DNA of 27,610 bases, from the NCBI RefSeq assembly GCF_020686945.1, contig NZ_JAJEPR010000040.1, forward strand, positions 1-27,610, in the 5' to 3' direction. This stretch comes from Limivivens faecihominis. GTDB lineage: Bacteria; Bacillota; Clostridia; Lachnospirales; Lachnospiraceae. This document shows positions 1-7,208 of this stretch, in pieces (position 1 is the stretch's first letter; each line of letters opens with the position of its first letter). Position numbers and translations under genes: made by a program. The notes below the pieces were generated by a model, which did not search any database, was not told the origin of the DNA, and saw nothing but the letters and a program-made list of their open reading frames with translations.

Positions 1-6
1 AGCAGC

Positions 7-117
7 GATTTACGCAGTAAATCAGCGGATTTCGAATGTTTATAGAATTGCGGGAGCTGCTTTGCAGCGGAGCAATTCGTAGGCATCAGTTGGGGGCAAA
101 AGACCTTTTGACCCCAA
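7..117. repeat. Cluster of three adjacent hairpins
   Basis: Three inverted repeats lie within 111 bases. GATTTAC/GTAAATC pair across a 3-base loop (7-23). GAATTGC/GCAATTC (45-51 with 72-78) enclose GCTGC/GCAGC with a TTT loop (56-68). TTGGGG...CAAAAG pairs with CTTTTG.CCCCAA (90-117) with one mismatch. They lie just before the YitT-like remnant. No T-run follows any of them, so they do not look like simple terminators. They may be intergenic palindromic repeats. The role is unknown. Confidence 0.6.
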
Positions 118-120
118 CAT

Positions 121-370
121 CATAATATCCTCCTATATATCATTTGCGGCTTTGTACTCAAAAGCTGGATCCTGCCTTTATATTCCATCGTTACCTATGC
201 TGCCGCTTTGAAAACCGTCGATTTCATTGTGGAAGGTATCGACCGCTCCAAATGTGCCATTATCATCACAGAACATCCGGATGAAAGACATCATACACAA
301 CATTGATCCGCTCGCTTATATTACGATCAGTGAAGTCGCGGATATCTTTTCCAGCAACAACAATCAGTGA
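121..370 (+). pseudogene. Remnant of a YitT-family membrane protein (C-terminal part)
   Basis: Frame 1 from 121 reads a hydrophobic segment followed by KTVDFIVEGIDRSKCAIIIT, which resembles the region entering the cytoplasmic DUF2179 domain of YitT-family proteins. The reading then breaks at about 290. A different frame carries a typical family ending (KDIIHNIDPLAYITISEVAD, then stop at 368-370). The normal stretch between these two blocks, roughly 40 residues by family expectation, is missing, so a deletion with a frameshift explains the break. No start codon or N-terminal membrane segments are visible in the window. The assignment rests on remembered family features. Confidence 0.6.
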
Positions 371-382
371 GATTTTTCGGAT

Positions 383-441
383 AAAAAAACCATGGAAAAA
401 TTTGCCTTCTGTCAGAAGTTCTTGTTTTTCCATGGTTTTTT
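383..441 (-). terminator. Terminator hairpin after the mannosidase gene
   Basis: An A/T-flanked CCATGG stem (390-395 with 430-435) encloses an inner perfect stem CTTCTG/CAGAAG. On the minus strand it ends in a T-run and lies 8 bases past the mannosidase stop. A near copy, including the loop, sits at 7124-7183. Confidence 0.85.
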
Positions 442-448
442 CTTTACG

Positions 449-3400
449 CTATGCTAATTTCAGGCGCAGGGTTTTGATCTCAAATGCCCGGAAATCAAGG
501 GAAATGCTGTGATTTTCCACCATAAGCTCCTCTTCTTTTTCCTCCAGCATCGTGCAGCTCCAAGCTTTCGCTACCGGCAGGGATGTGGACAAAACTGTCT
601 GAACCGCCGCTTTCCTGGACTCGTAGAGACGCAGGATCAGATCGCCGCTTCCGTCTTCTGCAAGCTTCACAGACTCAAGAATGACATTGTTTTTCTCCAC
701 GTCAAACAGGGAGAAGGCATCAGCCGTACCGTTTGTCACAACCGGTTTTACATTCAGCTCATAGCCCTGGCGGACAACGTCACTGTCTGCAAAGCTACCC
801 TCCCATGCGGTAAATGCATAGGTAAAATGATGCTCTCTGTTGTCTGCATGCATCTCCGGGGCTGCTGCTGCACGGAGCAGGGTCAGTTCCAGCGCATTTT
901 CATTCATGCTGATGCCGTACTTGCAGTCATTCAGCACAGCCGCACCATGTGCCCCGTCACACAGGGCGCTGTAGCGATGGTTGCAGACTTCAAAACGGTC
1001 TTTATCATAGGTTCTGGACCGTCTGGTCGGCCGTTCCACATAGCCAAACTGCATCTCGTTGATGCCGTTCTCTGCGAATACACGAACCGGGAAGGCAACC
1101 TTCAGAAGCCGGTGCAGTTCTTTCCAGTCAATCACAGTCTCAAACTCAAGCCGTGTACTTTCAGCATCCAGACGGATATACTGGACAAAGGAAGAATTGC
1201 TGATGCGTCCGGTCACTTTCAGAACGCCGCGCAGGCTGCCTGCCTGAAGAACGCTTACCTTCACATCCTCTGCCGCCGTGATCTCCTGTTCCTTATAGTT
1301 GGAATCGATATCCCAGGCATCAAAGAGACGCGGTACATCTTTGTAGAGATGGAAACGGTTCAACGGCTCTGCTGCAAACTCTCTGCCGCTTGTCTTCAGT
1401 ACAAAGGAGATAACCTCTCCCTTGCCGTCCACGACAGCCTTCACCTGACGGTTTTCCAGAACATAGGTCTCGCCCACCTGAGTCAGTACCACCTCATCCT
1501 CCGCTTTCGTCTGCTCCTCTGCCGGAACCAGAGAAACCATACCGTAGGCAGGAAGCTCTGCCAGTCCATATACTTTATCGCCGATCTTTTCTGTCGGAAT
1601 TTCTTTTCCTTCTTTCGTCTTCGCACCCGCTGCAAAGCTCTCAGGAAGCTCAAGAACCGTCTCATAGGCAAAACCGAGGGAATTGCCCACCGTGATGCCG
1701 TTTTCTCCCTCTGTGAGGCTCTGAAGGGCTTTCTCCGTCAGTTCATGGCTTTCATCGAGAATGGCATGGAAGGCCTTTTCTGCCTCCTGATAAACTCTTG
1801 CAATCGAGGAACCGGGCAGAATATCGTGGAACTGATGAAGCAGAACCTCTTTCCACAGACGCTCCACAGCCTCCGCCGGATATGCCTTTCCTTTTAATGC
1901 AGCCAGTGTACTCCAGAGCTCCAGCTCCCGCATGGAAAGCTCGCATCTCCGGTTATTCTGTTTCACCATGGCCTGTGAGGTGTAGGTTCCGCGGTGGGCG
2001 CTGAAATACAGCTCACCCGTATAAGTATGCTTCGGTCCGCCCTCTGCTTCCATATCTTTGAAAAACGTAATCGGATTCTCCTGTTTTACCTTCGGGCAGC
2101 CTTCCAGGTCTTTTTCCCTCTTCGCATACTCCAGATAATCTCTTGCCGGACCGCCGCCTCCGTCGCCGTAGCCGAAGGGCAGGAGGAAGGCATCCAGATC
2201 TCTCTTCTGGCTTCTGTTCTCCCAGACGCCAATGAGCTCGCTCGGGTCAGTGCGGTAGGTATAGCTCGTAGGCAGGAAGGACGTGATCTTTGAGCCATCC
2301 ATGCCCTCCCAGTAGAAATAATGATAGGGGAACTGTTCTCCTTCATTATAGGACCAGAAAATCTTCTGGGTCACCAGATACTTCACGCCACAGCTTTTTA
2401 AGATCTGCGGAAGTGCTGCGGTATAACCGAAGGTGTCCGGCAGCCACAGCATCTGGCTGTCCACACCAAATTCTTCTTTGTAATACTTTTTGCCGTAGAG
2501 CAGCTGACGGATCAGCGCTTCTCCGGAAGCCATATTAGTGTCCGGTTCCACCCACATGGCGCCTTCTGCGATCCATTTTCCGTCCTTGACCGCCTCTTTG
2601 ATTCTCTGAAACAGCTCCGGATAATATTTCCGGCACATCTCATAGGCAGCCGGCTGGCTCTGAATGTATTTATATTCCGGATATTCCTCCAGGAGACGCA
2701 GCTGCGCCGCAAAGGTTCTCTCGGTCTTTCTGTGGGTCTCCGCCATTGGCCACAGCCAGGCCAGGTCGATATGAGCGTTGCCGACCGCATAAAAGACCGG
2801 TGTGGTAGAACCGTTTTTCGCCTCCAGTGCAGGCTTAAGCGCTTCTCTGCCTGCCCGGTAAGAAGCGATTCTTCCTGCTTCGTCCTGCTCAAAATCAACG
2901 GCAAGCGTGAAGGTTTCCAGCGCCTCTGCGATTTTGGCTGCCCGCAGGGAATTGGAATCCAGTTTATCCAATACCTGTTTTAACGTATCTGCATCCATCC
3001 ACAGCTGGTAGGCATCCTCATTCCAGATACCAAAGGTACACACGCCCAGGGTCCGTCGTTTGCCCTCTTCCAGCGGATCCTGGTAGGCGCCCGGAAGTAC
3101 CGGTCCTGTTGCACAGCCGCCATTCGGAGACTCCGGATAATAATGGCCCGCATAGGTTTCCATCAGGATTTCGTATTCCGTTCCTGCTGCCGCCGCTGTG
3201 CTCAGAACATTATCCTCGATAAAATGATGCTTCTGCGTTACCCAGGAGGCACGATAGGTACCAAATTCCTGGCCGTTGACAAACAAGGTGGACTCTCCGT
3301 CCGGTCTTAAATCCATAACGATCCGTTTTCCTTCTGCCTCAGCAGGGAGAACCACTTTTCCGCGGAACCAGCAGTATTCCCAGGTTTTTCCCCAGGTAAA

Positions 3401-3571
3401 GCCGGGTTCCACCGGCTCAAACTGTCCTTTCATCGCCTCTTCCGGTGACAGATGCTCCATGGTACGAAATGCCTCCCAAGAAATGGTTCCCAGTGGTCTG
3501 TAAAAATCATCTTTGAGTGTGCGCATCCAGTGCTGCAGTCTTCCACTCCATTCTGAACTCATGATTCCCAT
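449..3571 (-). CDS. Alpha-mannosidase, glycoside hydrolase family 38
   Basis: Hydrolyses terminal alpha-linked mannose from oligosaccharides. It is probably cytoplasmic, as no signal peptide is seen. At 1040 residues it has the usual length for bacterial GH38 enzymes. An N-terminal beta domain (about 1-250) precedes the catalytic barrel. Zinc ligands H267 and D269 lie in NAHIDLAW. The likely nucleophile is D379 in WLPDTFGY. The HQFHDILPGSS motif at 579-589 supplies further active-site residues. The C-terminal half is the family's beta-sandwich region. The start at 3571 is preceded by GGAGGG at a 6-base spacing, better than the internal ATG three codons later. A private promoter lies at 3625-3653. 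It is the only intact gene of a decayed sugar locus that once held a transporter and a regulator. The mannosidase family call is firm; the linkage preference is not visible. Confidence 0.95.
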   Translation of the reverse strand: MGIMSSEWSGRLQHWMRTLKDDFYRPLGTISWEAFRTMEHLSPEEAMKGQFEPVEPGFTWGKTWEYCWFRGKVVLPAEAEGKRIVMDLRPDGESTLFVNGQEFGTYRASWVTQKHHFIEDNVLSTAAAAGTEYEILMETYAGHYYPESPNGGCATGPVLPGAYQDPLEEGKRRTLGVCTFGIWNEDAYQLWMDADTLKQVLDKLDSNSLRAAKIAEALETFTLAVDFEQDEAGRIASYRAGREALKPALEAKNGSTTPVFYAVGNAHIDLAWLWPMAETHRKTERTFAAQLRLLEEYPEYKYIQSQPAAYEMCRKYYPELFQRIKEAVKDGKWIAEGAMWVEPDTNMASGEALIRQLLYGKKYYKEEFGVDSQMLWLPDTFGYTAALPQILKSCGVKYLVTQKIFWSYNEGEQFPYHYFYWEGMDGSKITSFLPTSYTYRTDPSELIGVWENRSQKRDLDAFLLPFGYGDGGGGPARDYLEYAKREKDLEGCPKVKQENPITFFKDMEAEGGPKHTYTGELYFSAHRGTYTSQAMVKQNNRRCELSMRELELWSTLAALKGKAYPAEAVERLWKEVLLHQFHDILPGSSIARVYQEAEKAFHAILDESHELTEKALQSLTEGENGITVGNSLGFAYETVLELPESFAAGAKTKEGKEIPTEKIGDKVYGLAELPAYGMVSLVPAEEQTKAEDEVVLTQVGETYVLENRQVKAVVDGKGEVISFVLKTSGREFAAEPLNRFHLYKDVPRLFDAWDIDSNYKEQEITAAEDVKVSVLQAGSLRGVLKVTGRISNSSFVQYIRLDAESTRLEFETVIDWKELHRLLKVAFPVRVFAENGINEMQFGYVERPTRRSRTYDKDRFEVCNHRYSALCDGAHGAAVLNDCKYGISMNENALELTLLRAAAAPEMHADNREHHFTYAFTAWEGSFADSDVVRQGYELNVKPVVTNGTADAFSLFDVEKNNVILESVKLAEDGSGDLILRLYESRKAAVQTVLSTSLPVAKAWSCTMLEEKEEELMVENHSISLDFRAFEIKTLRLKLA

Positions 3572-3590
3572 GTAAGTCCCTCCATTTTCT

Positions 3591-3620
3591 TTGCTTTTGG
3601 TATAGTTGCTTTTGGTATAG
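3591..3620. repeat. Perfect 15-bp tandem direct repeat in the mannosidase leader
   Basis: TTGCTTTTGGTATAG occurs twice back to back (3591-3605 and 3606-3620). It falls between the predicted -10 box and the ribosome binding site, that is, at or just after the expected transcription start. It could be an operator or a recent slippage duplication. Confidence 0.8.
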
Positions 3621-3624
3621 TTTC

Positions 3625-3653
3625 TTTATAGCATGTTCCGCTTCATCTATCAA
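3625..3653 (-). promoter_or_regulatory. SigA-type promoter of the alpha-mannosidase gene
   Basis: On the minus strand TTGATA (3653-3648) is followed after 17 bases by TATAAA (3630-3625). The -35 box overlaps the stop codon of the upstream regulator remnant (3650-3652). This independent promoter could explain how the mannosidase outlived the rest of its locus. Confidence 0.75.
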
Positions 3654-4148
3654 GACTTTGCATCACACGATATTCCTTTATGATTTTTCATATATTCTGC
3701 CGGGCTCATCCCTGTTATGGAATGGAAAATCCGGCTGAAATAGAACTGATCGGAAAAGCCCACCATCGCTGCAATATCTTTGATGAACAAATCCGGATTA
3801 TCTTCCATGATTTCTTTTGCCTTCTCAATTCTCAAGGTCGCCAGATGCCGGTTAAAGCTTTCTGTGCTGTATTTTCGAAACAGCTTGCTGAGATACGTCT
3901 GGGAAATTCCAAAAATTGTGCATAATATCCGGATCACTCAACAGGTAATAGCTGACATCCTTCATCGTCTCGATCATTTCATCATATTGATTTTTCAGCT
4001 GCTCCACACTGACCGTAAGACTGCTCATTTCATGCCTGTAAATTTTATCCATACTGGTTGAATAATAAAGATATCCCAGAATAAAAGATGACATAATTCC
4101 AAGAACAATATAAACCAGTCTCATCTTTGATTGAAATTTCAAAGCCAT
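3650..4148 (-). pseudogene. Sensor/AraC-type regulator remnant with internal deletion
   Basis: The N-terminal part (from ATG at 4148) has a membrane segment (LVYIVLGIMSSFILGYLYY) and the start of an extracellular sensor region ending in SDPDIM, as in YesM-type kinases and Cache-containing AraC regulators. The frame then breaks, and about 80 residues of an AraC-type helix-turn-helix follow in another frame (FGISQTYLSKLFRKYSTESF, later GFSDQFYFSRIF), ending at 3650. The middle of the protein is lost. Two histories fit: one AraC protein with an internal deletion, or a kinase (yesM-like) joined to the end of its response regulator (yesN-like). It probably once controlled the adjacent sugar genes and is now non-functional. 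Confidence 0.75.
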
Positions 4149-4162
4149 CCCCCTGTCTTTAT

Positions 4163-4387
4163 TTATTCCCAAAGTCCGATCTTCAGCACCATTTTTCTGC
4201 ATTCTTCGTCATAATCCGCTGCCGCTTCCGGTGCCGTGGTTCTTCCGCTTCCGATCCTTCTGCATATGCTAGAAGTGTCAATCCCCTTGATCGGCGTCAT
4301 ATATTCCAAAGCAAGTGTGACCTTATTTTCATCAATACAATACTCCTCATATCTCTCCCCGCTCTCCTGCCATTCCGTCAAATACAC
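4163..4387 (-). pseudogene. C-terminal fragment of an unidentified protein
   Basis: A 74-codon open stretch ends 14 bases before the start of the sensor/regulator remnant, which is operon spacing. It reads YDEECRKMVLKIGLWE at its end. No ribosome binding site precedes its first ATG, and a terminator hairpin lies directly upstream, so it is probably the tail of a larger gene whose front has been deleted. The position suggests a sugar-binding or other transport-linked protein. I do not recognise the family. Confidence 0.4.
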
Positions 4388-4412
4388 CTGTCAAACAAAT
4401 TTTCCTGATTAC

Positions 4413-4469
4413 AAAAAACTTCACAGATGAGTGACTTCCTTTGAAGGCTGACAACTCATTCTGTGAAGT
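4413..4469 (-). terminator. Strong hairpin terminator inside the decayed locus
   Basis: ACTTCACAGATGAGT (4418-4432) pairs with ACTCATTCTGTGAAGT (4454-4469), with an inner CTTC/GAAG stem. On the minus strand a run of T residues follows. It would end transcripts coming from the transporter side. Confidence 0.75.
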
Positions 4470-4738
4470 TCATCACTATAGCAAGTATAATGTAATCCGG
4501 ATTGTTTTTCAAGTTATAGATCAGACGGGGCAGAAATCCATGCAATATGAGGAGATACCAAGATGCCGGTCTTTGTCAGCTGATACTCATACGCCCAGTT
4601 TTCTCCGGTTGCTCGCTGTTGTCAGCTCCCGCCAGTCACATAACATATCAATTCCGGGAATGTGGAAGCTCGATAAGAACGCATGGTTTCTCCCAGAGCT
4701 GCTGCTTCTTTTTTACGATATAACATAGTCAAATTCAT
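4470..4738 (-). other. Stretch with remnants of an unidentified minus-strand gene
   Basis: There is no intact gene here. An ATG overlaps the stop of the solute-binding protein (TGATG at 4738) and opens about 38 codons (MNLTMLYRKKEAAALGE) before a stop. Further short open pieces in other frames follow (for example ENWAYEYQLTKTG). This suggests a translationally coupled downstream gene that has decayed through frameshifts and deletion. I could not name the family. Confidence 0.35.
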
Positions 4739-6225
4739 CAGCCCTTTAATGCTGCAAATCTGTCGTAAGCTGCCTGCTCAATTTCCAGCAGACGGCCGGC
4801 GTTCATCTGTTCTACGGTGTTTACATAGGTATCCCAGTCCTGATCCACATCGAGCTCGCCTGTGATAAACTGAGCCTTTGCCTGCTGCAGATAGGTGGAA
4901 AGGTCTTTATAAATCGGGCTTCTCTCTTCGATTTCTTCTGTTGTATAGGATACAACCGGATAACAATCCACACCAGTCACGCCATCTGCCTTATAAGCGT
5001 CCAGAACTCTGGCTGCCCAAGCATATTTTTCAACAATTTCCGGTTTTTCCAGAAGCTCCTGGTCGGCGTTAAATAGTGCTTCTCTGTCGAGGTTTCTCTC
5101 TACCAGATTCAGTGCTTCGTTCAGGACGGAACCTTTGTAACAGTATTCTTCTCCGGAAGTATAACCATCTGGCACTTTCATTTCCGGAATCTCGATTCCA
5201 AGAAGCTCATCCTGTACCATATCAAAGGTGATTCCCTCATAACCCTTTGTTGCAGAGAGCATTCCCTCATCAGTGTAGAAATAATCCAGGAAACGGGCCA
5301 TTGCTTCCGGATACTGGGTATTGGCATTGACCGCAACCATAATACCGTTCTGAACCGGGCTTGCAATACTGGTTTTCCGCTCGGAATGAACATCGGAGGT
5401 AAGACCGGACAGTCCCAGCCAGTTGGCGTCATAGCTGATGTCCTTGCCTGCCATAACAAACGGTGCAGAACCACAGCCTAAGGAACCATATACATCTCCC
5501 TGCTCTTTCGTCGTAACTTCTTCTCCGGTGATGGTAAAGGCTTCCTGTTCCATCAGACCTTCTGCATAGAGTTTATGCATGAATTTCAAAAATTCTTTGT
5601 ACTTATCGCTGGTATTTGCAAGTTCTACTTTGCCATTTTCATCTGCCTGGAAAGCACAGTCCGCATCTCTTGTGAAAATGCCAAAAGCATCCAGGAAGGT
5701 TGTGTCAATCGCAGAATAGCCACCGGATGCTGCGGTATACAGAAGCGGAATCTCATCATCCGTATCTCCGTTTCCGTTGGCATCCTGATTTTTGAAAGCT
5801 GTGAGAACATCATAATACTCATCAATCGTAGTCGGAACTTCCAGTCCCAGATTTTCCAGTCATACTTTGTTGACAAAGCTTCTGGTCAGACGGTCTGTCA
5901 TATCTACACGCAGTCTAGGAAATCCGTAAATATGTCCATCAGATGTACTGCAGAATGCTTTCATTTCCGGATATTTTTCAAAATATGCCTGCAGGTTCGG
6001 CATCTCGTCCAGATACTGGCTGAGGTCCAGGAAATAACCTTCTCCGCCCCATTCGTTTACGTCACCGATATTCATGTAGCAGCCGGTCAGAAGATCCGGA
6101 AGCTCGTCGCCTGCTACCATCAGAGTCAGCTGTGTTTCCCAGTCAGTTTCATAGAAATTGCAGTCCAGACGGATTCCAAGGCGTTTTGCATACTCTTCAA
6201 TATCTGCCAGCTGTGTCCAGTCATC
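4738..6225 (-). pseudogene. Solute-binding lipoprotein of a sugar ABC transporter, N-terminally truncated and with a nonsense codon
   Basis: This part of the fused frame is an LplA-like extracellular solute-binding protein. It starts abruptly at DDWTQLADIEEYAKRLGI, lacking the lipoprotein signal and first strand, and runs to FAALKG-stop at 4738. An in-frame TGA at 5862-5860 interrupts it at FVNKV*LENLGLEVPTTID. In the family this position usually carries Trp (WL.NLGL), so TGG to TGA is the simplest change. After the stop the same frame stays open to the end. Other features fit: PTT.DE, KNQDANGNGDTDDEIPL, and a C-terminal helix with AAYDRFAAL. Without a signal peptide it could not be exported alone. 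Confidence 0.85.
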
Positions 6226-7044
6226 CAGGCCGGATTTATACACAAAGGTGGAAATTACCTCCGAAGCGCTTAAGTTCGTCGGATTCTGCAGAAGAAATAC
6301 TTTTTCATAGCCGACACTCAGAAGGGAACCACAGTTTAATACCAGCAGGATTAGAATCGTCGGCATCAATACCGGCAGATTCACATACCAGATTTTCTGC
6401 AACCTGGAGGCTCCGTCGATCTCTGCTGCTTCCAGCAGGGACCGGTCCACACCGGATAACGTAGCGAAGTAAATAATACTTCCCCAGCCCATCTCCTGCC
6501 AGATGCCGCTCAGTACATAAACCCACTTGAACATGGCCGGGTCCTGCAGGAAATTTTTGCTGTCTCCACCCAGAATTTCAATAAATTTGTTGATGATACC
6601 TGAGGACGGACTCAGATACAGGGTCAGCATTCCGCACATGACAACCGTCGAGATAAAGTGCGGCGCATAGGAAATGGTCTGAAAGCCTTTCCGGAACCGG
6701 CTGTGCTGTACTTCATTCAGGGCCAGTGCCAGAATGATCGGGATCGGGAATCCAAGAACCAGTGAAAGAAGGCTCAGTGTCAGCGTATTTTTCAGAATGA
6801 TCGGAAACCAGTAGGAAGAAAAAAGACGCTGAAAGTTCGCAAAACCGATCCACGGGCTTCCCATAATTCCTTTTCTCATACTGTAATTTTTGAACGCGAT
6901 GATGATTCCATACATCGGCTTGTAGTTGAAAAGGAGTAAATAGACAACCGCCGGAAGGCACATTACATACAACCGCCAGTTCGTCCATATACTTTTTTTC
7001 TTCACTGCATCCACCTGTACTGCCTGTTTTTTTCTGCCTTTCAT
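6226..7044 (-). pseudogene. LplB-type ABC sugar permease, truncated and fused to a solute-binding protein
   Basis: Residues 1 to about 273 match the first permease of LplABC/YtcP-type oligosaccharide importers: several membrane segments from residue 24 on and the EAA loop EAAEIDGASRLQKIWYVNLP (204-223), which would contact the ATPase. The normal last segment after FVYKSGL is missing. The frame passes directly into a solute-binding protein. This is best explained by a deletion removing the end of this permease, the second permease gene and the start of the binding protein. The start at 7044 has a GAGGGAG site 6-10 bases upstream. No transport function is expected. Confidence 0.85.
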
Positions 7045-7123
7045 GTCGTCTCTCCCTCGTTTTTTTCTTTATTTTAGCAGTTTCCCCTCTTTTTCTGACA
7101 TGGACAAATTTTGAAACAGACAA

Positions 7124-7183
7124 ACAAAAACCATGGAAAAATTTACCTTCTGTCAGAAGTTTTCATTTCTCCATGGTTTTTAT
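7124..7183 (-). terminator. Terminator of the secretion operon
   Basis: CCATGG arms (7131-7136 and 7171-7176) with A/T flanks enclose CTTCTG/CAGAAG. On the minus strand TTTTTGTTT follows. It lies 26 bases past the stop of the DUF1002/WG gene and ends the long operon. It is nearly identical to the hairpin at 383-441. Confidence 0.85.
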
Positions 7184-7208
7184 AAAACTTTATATCTTTG
7201 CTGTTGTT

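Noticed and set aside
5860..5862. TGA read as Trp or selenocysteine in the binding protein
   Set aside because: TGA ends several intact genes here (for example essC at 15585), no SECIS-like context was evident, and the protein is already a deletion fusion.
383..7183. The paired hairpins as ends of an insertion sequence
   Set aside because: Both are self-palindromic, lie just after gene stops with T-runs, and enclose no transposase, so terminator function is the simpler reading.
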